From NCBI GenBank assembly GCA_900768015.1, contig CAAGBI010000052.1, positions 15,272-79,271 of the forward strand: a stretch of 64,000 bases of DNA, written 5' to 3'. Under the pieces are notes generated by a model. The model searched no databases, was not told where the DNA came from, and saw only the letters and a program-made list of their open reading frames with translations. The stretch is from an uncultured Alistipes sp. GTDB lineage: Bacteria; Bacteroidota; Bacteroidia; Bacteroidales; Rikenellaceae. The number at the start of each line of letters is the position of its first letter. Position 1 is the first letter of the stretch. The position numbers were made by a program, and so were the translations under genes. Shown here piece after piece: positions 8,085 through 16,428 of the stretch.

Positions 8085-9077
8085 ATGGAAGTATTGAAGA
8101 AAAATAGAGCAAGTAGAAATAGAACTCTTACGGTAACTTCGGATGAGATTGATGCGTTGCGATCTCACATATTGTATCCTCAAGCTATTACTGTTACAAC
8201 AGATTTCTCAAACCATTTAATTAATGCGGATATTTTTGATGTGCTAGACAGTATTCCGGATGAGTCTGCCAACTTGATAATTATTGACCCTCCATATAAC
8301 TTGTCTAAAACATTCAATTCATCTTCGTTTGCAGCTAAATCAGATGCAGAATATGAGAGATATTTGAGAAGTTGGTTTCCAAAAGTGTGTGCAAAACTTG
8401 CGCCTGATGGGTCATTGTATATGTGCGGAGATTGGAAATGTTCATACATTCAGCAACGAGTTATATCAGAATATCTTACCATCCTAAATAGAATAACATG
8501 GCAAAGAGAAAAGGGGCGTGGAGCTAGCTCAAATTGGAAAAATGGAATGGAGGATATATGGTTTGCCGTGAAATCCTCGAAAAACTATTACTTTAATGTT
8601 GACGCTGTTAAGATGAAGCGTAGAGTAATAGCTCCGTATAAGGAAAATGGCAAACCAAAGGATTGGCAAGCAACAGAAGAAGGGAATATGCGTATTACAT
8701 TCCCCTCAAACTTTTGGGATGATATTAGTATCCCATTTTGGTCTATGCCTGAGAATACAGATCATCCGACACAAAAGCCTGAGAAATTAATCGCAAAGCT
8801 TATTTTGGCGTCATCAAAACCAGGGGATTTAGTTTTTGATCCATTTGTTGGTAGTGGTACTACATGTGTGACAGCTAAAAAATTGGGGAGACGATATCTT
8901 GGTGTTGAGATAGACGAAGAGTACTGCCTTTGGGGAGCTAAAAGGTTATTGCAAGCTGAGACTGATTCCGAGATACAAGGATATAGCGGAGGTTATTTCT
9001 GGGAACGCAACTCACTAAATTTGCAAAAAATGCAATCTTCTATTACCAAAGATGATTTAAGACTTTTTAACGAATAA
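8085..9077 (+). CDS. Site-specific DNA-methyltransferase, beta class (probably N6-adenine)
   Basis: The 330-residue modification enzyme methylates the recognition site so that the partner nuclease cannot cut it. Motif IV DPPYNL is at 68-73; DPPY usually indicates adenine-N6 specificity. The target-recognition region lies in the middle, and HPTQKPEKL (227-235) is followed by SAM-binding motif I FDPFVGSGTT (251-260) and YLGVEID. Motif IV before motif I defines the beta class. I chose the ATG at 8085, where the conserved reading begins after a GAGGAT-like site; an upstream in-frame start at 8007 would add 26 unlikely residues. The gene is much more AT-rich than its neighbours, which points to transfer. 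The nuclease gene follows after 11 bases. Confidence 0.88.
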   Translation: MEVLKKNRASRNRTLTVTSDEIDALRSHILYPQAITVTTDFSNHLINADIFDVLDSIPDESANLIIIDPPYNLSKTFNSSSFAAKSDAEYERYLRSWFPKVCAKLAPDGSLYMCGDWKCSYIQQRVISEYLTILNRITWQREKGRGASSNWKNGMEDIWFAVKSSKNYYFNVDAVKMKRRVIAPYKENGKPKDWQATEEGNMRITFPSNFWDDISIPFWSMPENTDHPTQKPEKLIAKLILASSKPGDLVFDPFVGSGTTCVTAKKLGRRYLGVEIDEEYCLWGAKRLLQAETDSEIQGYSGGYFWERNSLNLQKMQSSITKDDLRLFNE

Positions 9078-9088
9078 ACATAACTATT

Positions 9089-9727
9089 ATGGACTTAAAT
9101 GAATTATCCAATAAAATTTTAGAAATTCTCAATAGGGATGCTCAAACCATCGTATCGGTAAATTCCATGTCATCACCTCGCTCTATTGGTGATGCAGTTC
9201 AAGAGTTTTTAGCGCAGAGAGGATTAGCGGAGGCTTTGGCTGAAATAGGAATATCTCATATAGATAGTGATTTTTCTCGTAGATCTATGGAAGATATTGC
9301 ATTTGAGGATAATAGCGGTAATTATTATGCTGTTGATGTTAAAACACACAATTTAAGCACACAGTTTAATATGCCAAATCTAATATCGGTTAGAAGAATT
9401 GCAAATTTTTATAAAAATGATAAAAACACATTCTGCATACTGATAGTCTCATACAAAGTTGTTGACAATAAATTAGAGTATGGAAAATGTAATTTTAAGC
9501 CAATTGAAGCTTTCTCATGGAACTGTCTGACATTTGGAGCTCTAGGTTGGGGGCAGATTCAAATCGCAAATGCTAATACATTGATTTTTGATGAAAATGT
9601 GAGTAGAAAACAATGGATGCTAAATATGTATGACAAGCTCGAAACTTTCTATGACGAAGAGATCGGCAAAATAGCTGAGCGCAAAGACTGGTTTAGCAAA
9701 ATTCGACAAGAATGGGAAAGTAAATAA
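9089..9727 (+). CDS. Type II restriction endonuclease, PD-(D/E)XK fold, HincII-like catalytic region
   Basis: The 212-residue protein lies immediately downstream of the methyltransferase. It has a PD-(D/E)XK active site: Asp69 in EDIAFED, then AVDVKTHNLS with Asp83 and Lys85. From memory of HincII (DVKTRNIS, followed by PNIISAYKLA), the segment DVKTHNLSTQFNMPNLIS is strikingly similar, and the spacing of the first Asp to DxK is nearly the same. This suggests a blunt-cutting HincII/HpaI-type enzyme, but the recognition site cannot be read from the sequence. A C-terminal helical tail rich in Trp and Lys resembles that of HincII. The gene is strongly AT-rich like its partner. Function inferred from motif plus context. 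Confidence 0.8.
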   Translation: MDLNELSNKILEILNRDAQTIVSVNSMSSPRSIGDAVQEFLAQRGLAEALAEIGISHIDSDFSRRSMEDIAFEDNSGNYYAVDVKTHNLSTQFNMPNLISVRRIANFYKNDKNTFCILIVSYKVVDNKLEYGKCNFKPIEAFSWNCLTFGALGWGQIQIANANTLIFDENVSRKQWMLNMYDKLETFYDEEIGKIAERKDWFSKIRQEWESK

Positions 9728-9762
9728 CCCTATCCGCCTATTGCGACGAAATGCGACAATAG

Positions 9763-9782
9763 TGTTAAACCTATACAGAACC
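9763..9782 (+). repeat. Inner direct repeat flanking the R-M cassette (right)
   Basis: TGTTAAACCTATACAGAACC is the partner of 7975-7994. The pair brackets both R-M genes tightly. Confidence 0.65.
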
Positions 9783-9834
9783 TAATGTTGCGAAATAGGC
9801 ATTGCAGGTGCATAAAACCCAATACATTACACCA

Positions 9835-9888
9835 CCCTGAGGGAGGGTGTACAGAAGAAGACAATCGAAAGGTTGCCTTCTTTTTTTT
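9835..9888 (+). repeat. Right flank repeat of the R-M cassette: diverged tRNA-tail plus terminator
   Basis: CCCTGAGGGAGGGTGTAC (9835-9852) is a diverged tRNA-Lys tail. A hairpin AAGAAGACAATC-GAAA-GGTTGCCTTCTT and T-run follow, closely matching 7874-7906. The rest of the 9728-10052 gap holds only a short inverted repeat (CTATTG...CAATAG, 9738-9762) and the promoter of the next gene. Confidence 0.65.
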
Positions 9889-10011
9889 GTTTTCTGTCCG
9901 AGCCAACTACTCCTAATAACATTAGGCGCCATTAACACATGGCAACAAAAAAGGTTCACTGAAAATCTCCAATATAATATAGATTTGACGAAAGTTGTCA
10001 AATACACCTTA

Positions 10012-10019
10012 TACCTTTG
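10012..10019 (+). promoter_or_regulatory. -7 element of the small acidic protein gene
   Basis: TACCTTTG matches TAnnTTTG, 33 bases before the ATG at 10053. No well-spaced TTTG is seen upstream. Confidence 0.5.
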
Positions 10020-10052
10020 TCCCAGCTACAGAAATTTGAAAACTTATCAAAC

Positions 10053-10253
10053 ATGGGACTCTTTGATTTTTTATTAGGTAACGATAAGCACGATGCGGAC
10101 CACGGCGAGGACTGGGATCGCAGCGTTTTTGACACCGACAGATTTCGTAATCGCGGAAGTGGCAACTGGGTGGACTGGGAGGATGTATCGACGGGCGACT
10201 GCCACACCGATGGCTTCGAGCATCCAAACTTTGATGAGGATGGCGAGTGGTAG
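10053..10253 (+). CDS. Small acidic protein of unknown function
   Basis: The 66-residue protein has the N-terminus MGLFDFLLG followed by an Asp/Glu/His/Trp-rich tail (WVDWEDV, NFDEDGEW). There is no signal peptide or recognised domain. The Bacteroidetes -7 element upstream and chromosomal codon use support expression. The MGLFDFL start resembles the N-termini of several small cytoplasmic stress proteins, but that is not enough to assign a family. It converges with the glycerate kinase gene. Confidence 0.6.
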   Translation: MGLFDFLLGNDKHDADHGEDWDRSVFDTDRFRNRGSGNWVDWEDVSTGDCHTDGFEHPNFDEDGEW

Positions 10254-10273
10254 CGGCACCTAAAGACACACCC

Positions 10274-11401
10274 CTACTCCTGCAAAATAATCTGGCGGGC
10301 AAGTTCGCGGGCTGCACGCTCCATATTTTGCGTTGCGACCTCGCGCTGCATGGCAACATCTGTGGGCTGACCAATGGGTGTTATAGTTTGTATGTCGTGA
10401 AATCCTCCCGCAAGAAGCTCTGCAATGTCCTCTACCCTGCCGCCAAGTGCCACTACGGGGATGCCGAGGCGCTGCGCCGCAGCAAGCACACCCGCAGGAG
10501 CCTTGCCATGTAGCGTCTGCGCATCTATCGAGCCCTCGCCCGTAACCACCAGCGACGCACCCTGCGCCCTACGCTCAAAGTCGAGCAACGCAAGAACAAT
10601 CTCTATTCCTGGGCGCATGCGCGCACCGAGCATCGTGTGTAGCGCATAGCCCATGCCTCCCGCAGCACCAGCACCCGCGACCTCGGCACCATCGGCATCT
10701 ACAACCTCGGCATAGTGGCGCAATGTCCTATCGAGGCGCTCCACCATCTCGGGCGAGGCACCCTTCTGTGGTGCGAAGATATGCGCCGCACCCTGCGCGC
10801 CATATAGCGGGTTATCTACATCCACCGCCGCAGTGAACTTTACGCCCATAAGGAGGGAATGACGCTCGGTGGTCGAAATGCTCTCCACGCGCTCCAAGAT
10901 TGAAATGGTATCAGTCAGTTCCACCCCCGCACTATCGTAGAAGCGATAGCCGAGGGCGCGTAGCATGCCCACGCCACAGTCGTTCGTGGCGCTACCTCCG
11001 AGGCCCATGATTATCTCGCGGCATCCGCGCTCTAAGGCATCGACGATAAGCTCGCCCGTGCCGAATGTCGAGGCGATAAGCGGGTTGCGCTCCTCGGGCT
11101 TTAGTAGCGTAAGGCCACTCGCCGAGGACATGGCTATAACAGCTGTAGAGCCCTCATTGATAAGCGCGTAGCGTGCCTCAACCTTGCGACCAAGAGGGTC
11201 GCTCACAACCACCGACACCATCTCGCCACCCACACCCTCGCATATAGCCTCGGCCATACCCTCACCACCATCGGCGATAGTGAGTACCTCAACCTCGGCA
11301 TCGGGGCGCTCAGCCATAAATCCGCGACGGAATGCCTCGCCCGCCTCGCGTGAGGTGAGAGAGCCTTTGAATGAGTCGAATGCAGCGATAATGCGTGTCA
11401 T
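10274..11401 (-). CDS. Glycerate kinase (GlxK family)
   Basis: Phosphorylates glycerate with ATP, feeding serine/glyoxylate carbon into glycolysis. The 375 residues are normal for the two-domain GlxK family. MTRIIAAFDSFKGSLTSREA at the N-terminus fixes the start at 11401; the longer frame upstream is spurious. Conserved segments include TIADGGEGMAEA, GLGGSATNDCGVGMLRALGY and SLVVTGEGSIDAQTLHGKAP. A -7 element on the minus strand (11431-11438) lies about 30 bases upstream. It is transcribed divergently from the M1 aminopeptidase. Confidence 0.92.
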   Translation of the reverse strand: MTRIIAAFDSFKGSLTSREAGEAFRRGFMAERPDAEVEVLTIADGGEGMAEAICEGVGGEMVSVVVSDPLGRKVEARYALINEGSTAVIAMSSASGLTLLKPEERNPLIASTFGTGELIVDALERGCREIIMGLGGSATNDCGVGMLRALGYRFYDSAGVELTDTISILERVESISTTERHSLLMGVKFTAAVDVDNPLYGAQGAAHIFAPQKGASPEMVERLDRTLRHYAEVVDADGAEVAGAGAAGGMGYALHTMLGARMRPGIEIVLALLDFERRAQGASLVVTGEGSIDAQTLHGKAPAGVLAAAQRLGIPVVALGGRVEDIAELLAGGFHDIQTITPIGQPTDVAMQREVATQNMERAARELARQIILQE

Positions 11402-11430
11402 AGTGCGCGATTTTGAAATCTTTTCAACCA

Positions 11431-11438
11431 CAAATATA
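11431..11438 (-). promoter_or_regulatory. -7 element of glycerate kinase
   Basis: Minus-strand TATATTTG, 29 bases before the start at 11401, back-to-back with the plus-strand -7 element at 11461-11468. Confidence 0.5.
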
Positions 11439-11460
11439 GTGATTATTCGCCGAATATTCT

Positions 11461-11468
11461 TATCTTTG
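11461..11468 (+). promoter_or_regulatory. -7 element of the M1 aminopeptidase
   Basis: TATCTTTG, 35 bases before the ATG at 11504. Confidence 0.6.
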
Positions 11469-11503
11469 TGGATGCAGTTTTTCACGCAAAACCTATTACG
11501 ACT

Positions 11504-14014
11504 ATGAGACGACTCAAAACGCTTATGATATTTTCGCTTGTTATGCTCCTTTCGCTATCCGCTGTTAGTGCCCAGGACCACCGCTACGATGCGGGTGTAA
11601 GTCGCGAACTTGCCGAGTGGCGCAAGGCAACAATCAGCGACTTACGCTATGAGTTGAGCTTCGACCTGATTGAGAATTGTGGTGTGGCAAATATCACACT
11701 AAGCACGGCAAATAAACAAGATATAATCTTTGATTTCAGAAACACCGATAAGGTCTATGCGGTCTACGATGTGACTCGCGATGAGCATATCGAGTATCGC
11801 TGCGAGAACGAGCATATAATAATAGCAGCAAACGCGCTCGAGGGTCGAGAGATGCCACTGCTAATAGCAATAAACTTCGGCATTGACAACCAGTCACTTA
11901 ACCGCAAGCCCGACTTTCTCTACACGCTGCTTGTGCCCGACCGCGCGCGCACACTCTTCCCCTGCTTCGACCAGCCCGATATGAAGGCAACATACGAGCT
12001 ACATCTCACCATCCCGAAGGACTGGGTGGCCGTGTCGAACACCTCGGTAAGCAGCGTACTAACCAATCTATCGCCCGACTACAACATTGTAAGTTTCAAC
12101 CCCACAGAGCCGTTGAGCACCTATCTCTTTTCGTTCGTGGCGGGTAAGTTCGATAGTCGCACCTATGACGATGGCAACCACCGCTTTACGGCATACTACC
12201 GCGAGACCGACCCCAAGCGCCTTGCGCAATTGGACACCATCTTCGACCAGGTGGCGGCATCGCTGGAGTGGTTGGAGGAGTACACAGGCATCCAATACCC
12301 CTTTGCCAAGTATGACCTTATCATGCTCCCCGGCTTCCAGTATGGCGGCATGGAGCATACGGGAGCTACGCTCTACAACGACAGCCAGATGTTCCTCGGT
12401 GAGAACCCCACGCTCGATGAGGAGCTTCGCCGCATACAACTTATCGCCCACGAGACCGCGCACATGTGGTTTGGCGACTATGTTACGATGGAGTGGTTCA
12501 ACGATGTGTGGACAAAGGAGATATTTGCCAACTACTTCGCAGCTCGCATGACCGAGCCCCTCTTCCCCGAGGTTAACCACTGCCTAAACCGCCTCAAGAC
12601 TTACACCCATGCGGCATACAACGAAGACCGCACCGCGGGCAACACCTCCATCCGCCAAGAGCTTGATAACCTGAACAATGCAGGACTTATCTACGGCCAG
12701 ACAATCTACAACAAAGCCCCTATCGTGATGGATAAGATTGTGGAGCTTATGGGCGAGGAGGCCTTCCGCGCGGGCATTCAGGAGTACTTGCGCACCTATG
12801 CCTATGGCAATGCCACATGGCCTGACCTCGTGGCAATCCTCGACAAGCACAGCAAGGAGGATATCACCACATTCAGCGAGGCGTGGGTCGAGAAGGCGCG
12901 CATGCCATTTATAGATTTGGTCCTCCACAAGGGGCGATACACTCTTTATGACCAATACCCCGAGTGGGCGCAGCGCTTTAATTGCTATGTGGAGTATAAG
13001 AACGGCAAGACGGAGATTGTCGAGGTGGAGATAAAGCCTGGCAAGGATAGCTACACCTTCCCACGCAATGCTAAGATTGTCATCCCCAACTGCGATGGCC
13101 GAGGCTACGGACTCTTTGTGTTGCCCAAGGAGACAGTCGCGTGGATGATGAACTATATTGGCGAGGTGGAGGATGACCTTATGCGCCAGTCAATGGTGAC
13201 GATGCTCAACGAGATATACGAGTGGCGTAATAGTGAGACAGTGTGCGATATGCGCGAGTGGCTCGACTTCCTTATCGACTACATCCCCCGCGAGAAGAAC
13301 TACCTCGTGGCCTCCACGCTCAACGGCTACCTCACGAAGCCTATGCTCGAGGTGGGCACAGCCGAAGATGAGGCTCGCCTCTGGGAGATAGCCGCGACTT
13401 GCGACAACCCCGCCCTCAGCCGCCGCCTGAAGATGACACTTGCCCATGTCATGCGCTCGGAGGAGGTATGCGCAAAGATGTACGACATGTGGAGCACCAA
13501 GAGCGATAAGATGCTCAACGAGAGCGACTATATGACTCTCGCATACGAGCTTGCGGTGCGCTATCCCGCGCGATACAACGAGATATACACCACTCAGCTT
13601 GAGCGCATTACGAACCCCGACAGGCGTAACCAGTTCGAGTATATCATGCGCGGCACACATCCCGATGTGGAGGTGCGCGATGCTCTCTTTGAGTCACTCA
13701 TGGAGCCCGCAAACCGCCGCATAGAGCCTTGGACCGCGACACTCCTCAGTTACCTCAACCACCACCTGCGCCAAGATGAGGCGGTGAAGTATATATATCG
13801 TGGCTTGGAGGAGATGGAGGAGGTACAGCGCACGGGCGACATCTTCTTCCCACGCAACTGGGCGGGGGCGCTCCTCGGGGGTCACACCAGCGACAAGGCA
13901 AAAGCCGAGGTGCAGCGCTTCCTCGACGCCCACCCCGACTATCCTCGTCTCCTACGCAACAAGATATTGCAGGCGGCAGATATGCGCCACACTCAGCCCT
14001 ACCCCCGCTACTAA
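11504..14014 (+). CDS. M1-family zinc aminopeptidase, secreted
   Basis: The 836-residue metallopeptidase removes N-terminal residues from peptides, probably in the periplasm. The signal peptide (about 1-22, ending SAVSAQ) supports the ATG at 11504 rather than an upstream GTG inside the promoter. The exopeptidase motif GGMEHTGATLY is present, followed by HETAH (316-320) and the third zinc ligand Glu339 in TKEIFANY, with the standard 18-residue spacing. The long C-terminal helical (ERAP-like) region is present. Its stop lies 1 base from the end of the convergent lipocalin gene, leaving no room for a terminator between them. Confidence 0.93.
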   Translation: MRRLKTLMIFSLVMLLSLSAVSAQDHRYDAGVSRELAEWRKATISDLRYELSFDLIENCGVANITLSTANKQDIIFDFRNTDKVYAVYDVTRDEHIEYRCENEHIIIAANALEGREMPLLIAINFGIDNQSLNRKPDFLYTLLVPDRARTLFPCFDQPDMKATYELHLTIPKDWVAVSNTSVSSVLTNLSPDYNIVSFNPTEPLSTYLFSFVAGKFDSRTYDDGNHRFTAYYRETDPKRLAQLDTIFDQVAASLEWLEEYTGIQYPFAKYDLIMLPGFQYGGMEHTGATLYNDSQMFLGENPTLDEELRRIQLIAHETAHMWFGDYVTMEWFNDVWTKEIFANYFAARMTEPLFPEVNHCLNRLKTYTHAAYNEDRTAGNTSIRQELDNLNNAGLIYGQTIYNKAPIVMDKIVELMGEEAFRAGIQEYLRTYAYGNATWPDLVAILDKHSKEDITTFSEAWVEKARMPFIDLVLHKGRYTLYDQYPEWAQRFNCYVEYKNGKTEIVEVEIKPGKDSYTFPRNAKIVIPNCDGRGYGLFVLPKETVAWMMNYIGEVEDDLMRQSMVTMLNEIYEWRNSETVCDMREWLDFLIDYIPREKNYLVASTLNGYLTKPMLEVGTAEDEARLWEIAATCDNPALSRRLKMTLAHVMRSEEVCAKMYDMWSTKSDKMLNESDYMTLAYELAVRYPARYNEIYTTQLERITNPDRRNQFEYIMRGTHPDVEVRDALFESLMEPANRRIEPWTATLLSYLNHHLRQDEAVKYIYRGLEEMEEVQRTGDIFFPRNWAGALLGGHTSDKAKAEVQRFLDAHPDYPRLLRNKILQAADMRHTQPYPRY

Positions 14015-14015
14015 C

Positions 14016-14528
14016 CTACTGCTGCACCCAGATGAGTTTATCGGTGTCATAGCCACGCTCGCGGGCTATGTCAAGGATATGCTCAATGGTTGGCTTTGGC
14101 AGGCTTGGCGTGCGCGAGAGTATCCATAGATACTTTGGCGAGCTGCTGCCCACGAGTGCCCAGTCGTAATCCTCGCCGAGCGCCAAGATGTTGTAGTCCG
14201 AGTAGAAGAATAGGAAGAACGACACGCGCAGCTGCCCTGGGAGTTTACCCAACTTTGCCCTACCATCGGTTATACGCAGTAGGCCCGTCTTGGTGTCGAT
14301 GCCACTATTACGCACCGCAATCTTGCCATCGGGTTCGAGGCTGTAGTAGGCCTCGCAACGCTCCATATCGCGCTCGAAGCGGTGGTCGTAGCGCGCAAGC
14401 TCATACCAGCGCCCCATATAGCGTTCGACATCGAGGTTATCGACCGTTGTTGTGTTGATTGTCTGCGCCTTACACGCCTGCACCGACAAGAGAATAACTG
14501 CTATAAGAATAGTATAAATCTGTTTCAT
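14016..14528 (-). CDS. Lipocalin family lipoprotein (Blc-like)
   Basis: The 170-residue protein has a hydrophobic leader ending VQAC (possible lipidated Cys19). The lipocalin signature GRWYELARYDHRFERDMERC is close to bacterial Blc (GTWYEIARxDHxFERG). These proteins sit in the outer membrane and bind lysophospholipids or other hydrophobic molecules. The barrel strands continue through AVRNSGIDTKTG, LRVSFFLFF, YNILALGEDYDWALVG and the C-terminal helix. The start at 14528 gives the signal peptide; a longer frame upstream is unlikely. Confidence 0.9.
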   Translation of the reverse strand: MKQIYTILIAVILLSVQACKAQTINTTTVDNLDVERYMGRWYELARYDHRFERDMERCEAYYSLEPDGKIAVRNSGIDTKTGLLRITDGRAKLGKLPGQLRVSFFLFFYSDYNILALGEDYDWALVGSSSPKYLWILSRTPSLPKPTIEHILDIARERGYDTDKLIWVQQ

Positions 14529-14584
14529 AGGTGTTAAGGTTTGCAACCCGAATAAGCATATATGGTGCCAACTACTCTCCGCGA

Positions 14585-14616
14585 TTTGCATTTTTAGTTA
14601 AAAGATGCTATCTTTG
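14585..14616 (+). promoter_or_regulatory. Promoter of purC
   Basis: TTTG (14585-14588), a 20-base spacer, TATCTTTG (14609-14616): consensus spacing. The leader to the ATG at 14646 is about 25 bases. Confidence 0.85.
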
Positions 14617-14645
14617 TGAGTTAGAAACTAAATACACTTCAAAAT

Positions 14646-15590
14646 ATGAACGCTATTGTAAAGAACGATTTTCAGTTCGAGGGCCAGAAGGGTCACTATG
14701 TAGGTAAGGTACGCGACGTCTATAACATCAACGACGACTACCTCGTAATGGTTGTGTCGGATCGCATCTCTGCATTCGATGTTGTACTTCCCAAGGGCAT
14801 CCCCTTCAAGGGTCAGGTGCTTAACCAGATTGCTGCTAAGTTCCTCGATGCCACTACAGATATTCTTCCCAACTGGAAGATTGGCGTGCCCGATCCTATG
14901 GTTACGGTAGGTCACCGCTGCGAGCCCTACAAGGTGGAGATGGTTATCCGCGGCTACCTCTCTGGTCACGCATGGCGAGAGTATAAGGCCGGCAAGCGCA
15001 CCATCTGTGGTGTTGCAATGCCCGACGGCATGGTCGAGAACCAGAAGTTCCCCGAGCCTATCATCACCCCTACAACAAAGGCTGACGAGGGTCACGACGA
15101 GGATATCTCAAAGGAGGAGATTATCGCTCAGGGCCTCGTATCACGCGAGGAGTATGAGCAGTTGGAGGCATACACACGCGCTATCTTCCAGCGCGGTACT
15201 GAGATTGCAGCTAAGATGGGTCTTATCCTCGTAGATACAAAGTATGAGTTCGGTAAGAAGAACGGCACTATCTACCTCATGGACGAGATTCACACCCCCG
15301 ACTCATCACGCTACTTCTACAAGGAGGGTTACGAGGAGCGCCTCGCTAAGGGCGAGAAGCAGAAGCAGCTCTCTAAGGAGTTCGTTCGCGAGTGGTTGAT
15401 GGAGAATGGCTTCCAGGGCCAGGAGGGTCAGCAGGTTCCCGACATGACTCCCGAGGTTGTTGCAGGCATCACCGAGCGTTACATCGAGCTCTACGAGGCC
15501 GTTACAGGCGAGAAGTTCGTACGCGCTGAGGATGGCGACATCGAGGCCCGCATCGAGAAGAATGTCTCTGAGTACCTCAAGACTTTGTAG
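14646..15590 (+). CDS. purC: Phosphoribosylaminoimidazole-succinocarboxamide synthase
   Basis: Step eight of purine synthesis: CAIR + aspartate + ATP gives SAICAR. The 314 residues are of the longer yeast-like type. KVRDVYNINDDYLVMVVSDRIS at the N-terminus, the substrate loop IRGYLSGHAW, PEPIITPTTKAD and MDEIHTPDSSRYFY are all present. The next gene starts 8 bases after the stop and may be co-transcribed. Confidence 0.96.
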   Translation: MNAIVKNDFQFEGQKGHYVGKVRDVYNINDDYLVMVVSDRISAFDVVLPKGIPFKGQVLNQIAAKFLDATTDILPNWKIGVPDPMVTVGHRCEPYKVEMVIRGYLSGHAWREYKAGKRTICGVAMPDGMVENQKFPEPIITPTTKADEGHDEDISKEEIIAQGLVSREEYEQLEAYTRAIFQRGTEIAAKMGLILVDTKYEFGKKNGTIYLMDEIHTPDSSRYFYKEGYEERLAKGEKQKQLSKEFVREWLMENGFQGQEGQQVPDMTPEVVAGITERYIELYEAVTGEKFVRAEDGDIEARIEKNVSEYLKTL

Positions 15591-15598
15591 TTTAGGCT

Positions 15599-16096
15599 AT
15601 GAAAAGATACTTCGTAGCGCTTGTAGCCCTATTCTTGGGCATGCAGGCGGCAAGTGCACAGACCCTCACGCAGGGTTCGCTCGTTGTTCTGCGCGGTCAG
15701 CAGAGCGTTAAGGTCATCGTGGATTACTCCAATGCCATTATTATGGACATGACCGAGGCCGAGTTTGCGGAGTATGAGGAGGATTGGTACAAGGACCAAC
15801 CCACTATCATCAGCGACCTCATTGATGAGGTAAACCAGAGATCGGGACACCTCTTGTATATGAGCGCACGCAGAGAGTCTGACTACACGCTACGATGGAG
15901 CGTTAGGTATATCTATGAAAGTGGAGATATCGTTAGCGATTTCTACTTGGAGAGTGCAGATGGTGAGGTTGTTGCGAAAATCGCAGATGTAGTCGGCGAG
16001 GGTGGCGCGTTTGGCACAAAACTCTACCGCATTAAGAGTGGTGCCGAGAGCACAGGCCGAGCACTTGGAAAATTTTTCAAGAGAGAGCTAATGTAA
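15599..16096 (+). CDS. Secreted protein of unknown function
   Basis: The 165-residue protein has a clear signal peptide (MKRYFVALVALFLGMQAASAQ). The rest is a predicted alpha/beta domain with no motif I recognise (LRGQQSVKVIVDYSNAIIMDM, SDFYLESADGEVVAKIADVVGEGGAFGTK). The ending GRALGKFFKREL is amphipathic. It starts 8 bases after purC and ends at a strong terminator, so it may depend on the purC promoter, although a functional link to purine synthesis is not implied. Confidence 0.7.
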   Translation: MKRYFVALVALFLGMQAASAQTLTQGSLVVLRGQQSVKVIVDYSNAIIMDMTEAEFAEYEEDWYKDQPTIISDLIDEVNQRSGHLLYMSARRESDYTLRWSVRYIYESGDIVSDFYLESADGEVVAKIADVVGEGGAFGTKLYRIKSGAESTGRALGKFFKRELM

Positions 16097-16102
16097 TAGA
16101 AA

Positions 16103-16127
16103 AGAGGGTCTCGGCCCTCTTTTTTTT
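16103..16127 (+). terminator. Terminator of the purC operon
   Basis: AGAGGG/CCCTCT stem with a T-run to 16127. Confidence 0.8.
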
Positions 16128-16185
16128 GTGACAGGATTCGCCGCACGCCCTTTTTTCACTGGGCAATCCTCATAGATGCAGGTAC

Positions 16186-16290
16186 AATTTTTCATCAGAG
16201 TGGTGTGGTAGTGGTGCATCACAAAAGAGACCTCCCAAGGATAGTACAACATAGTACAGCCTTTTAGAAGGTTGCAGATACAACATTCAT
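16186..16290. repeat. Family A palindrome, half copy
   Basis: Read on the minus strand, the core GGCTGTAC...TTGTACTATCC followed by GGAGGTCTCTTTTGTGATGC and ACCACTACCACACCACTCTGA matches the 40425-40555 element over roughly 80 bases. The matching outer arm that should close it (towards proS) is missing. It lies directly beside the full copy at 16300-16428. Confidence 0.7.
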
Positions 16291-16299
16291 TAGCGAACC

Positions 16300-16428
16300 A
16301 ATTTCTTGTCAGAAGGGTGCCGAGTGCAACACTCGGCGAAAAAGGCGACGATGGGTAGTACATTGAAGTACATCCCATTGTCGCCTTTTTAGTTAGGGGC
16401 CGCAATCGACCCCTTATCACAAGAAATT
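16300..16428 (-). repeat. Family A stop-codon palindrome (129 bp), proS copy
   Basis: On the minus strand it begins within the proS TAA stop (TAATTTCTTGTGATAAGGGG) and closes with CCTTCTGACAAGAAATT. The central hairpin AAAAAGGCGAC-n-ATGGG...CCCAT-n-GTCGCCTTTTT contains GTAC on both arms and works as a plausible terminator in both directions. Same length as the lpdA and pepT copies. Confidence 0.85.

Noticed and set aside
16088..16420. 110-residue minus-strand frame in the proS-purC gap
   Set aside because: Made entirely of the two family A repeats and the purC-operon terminator.
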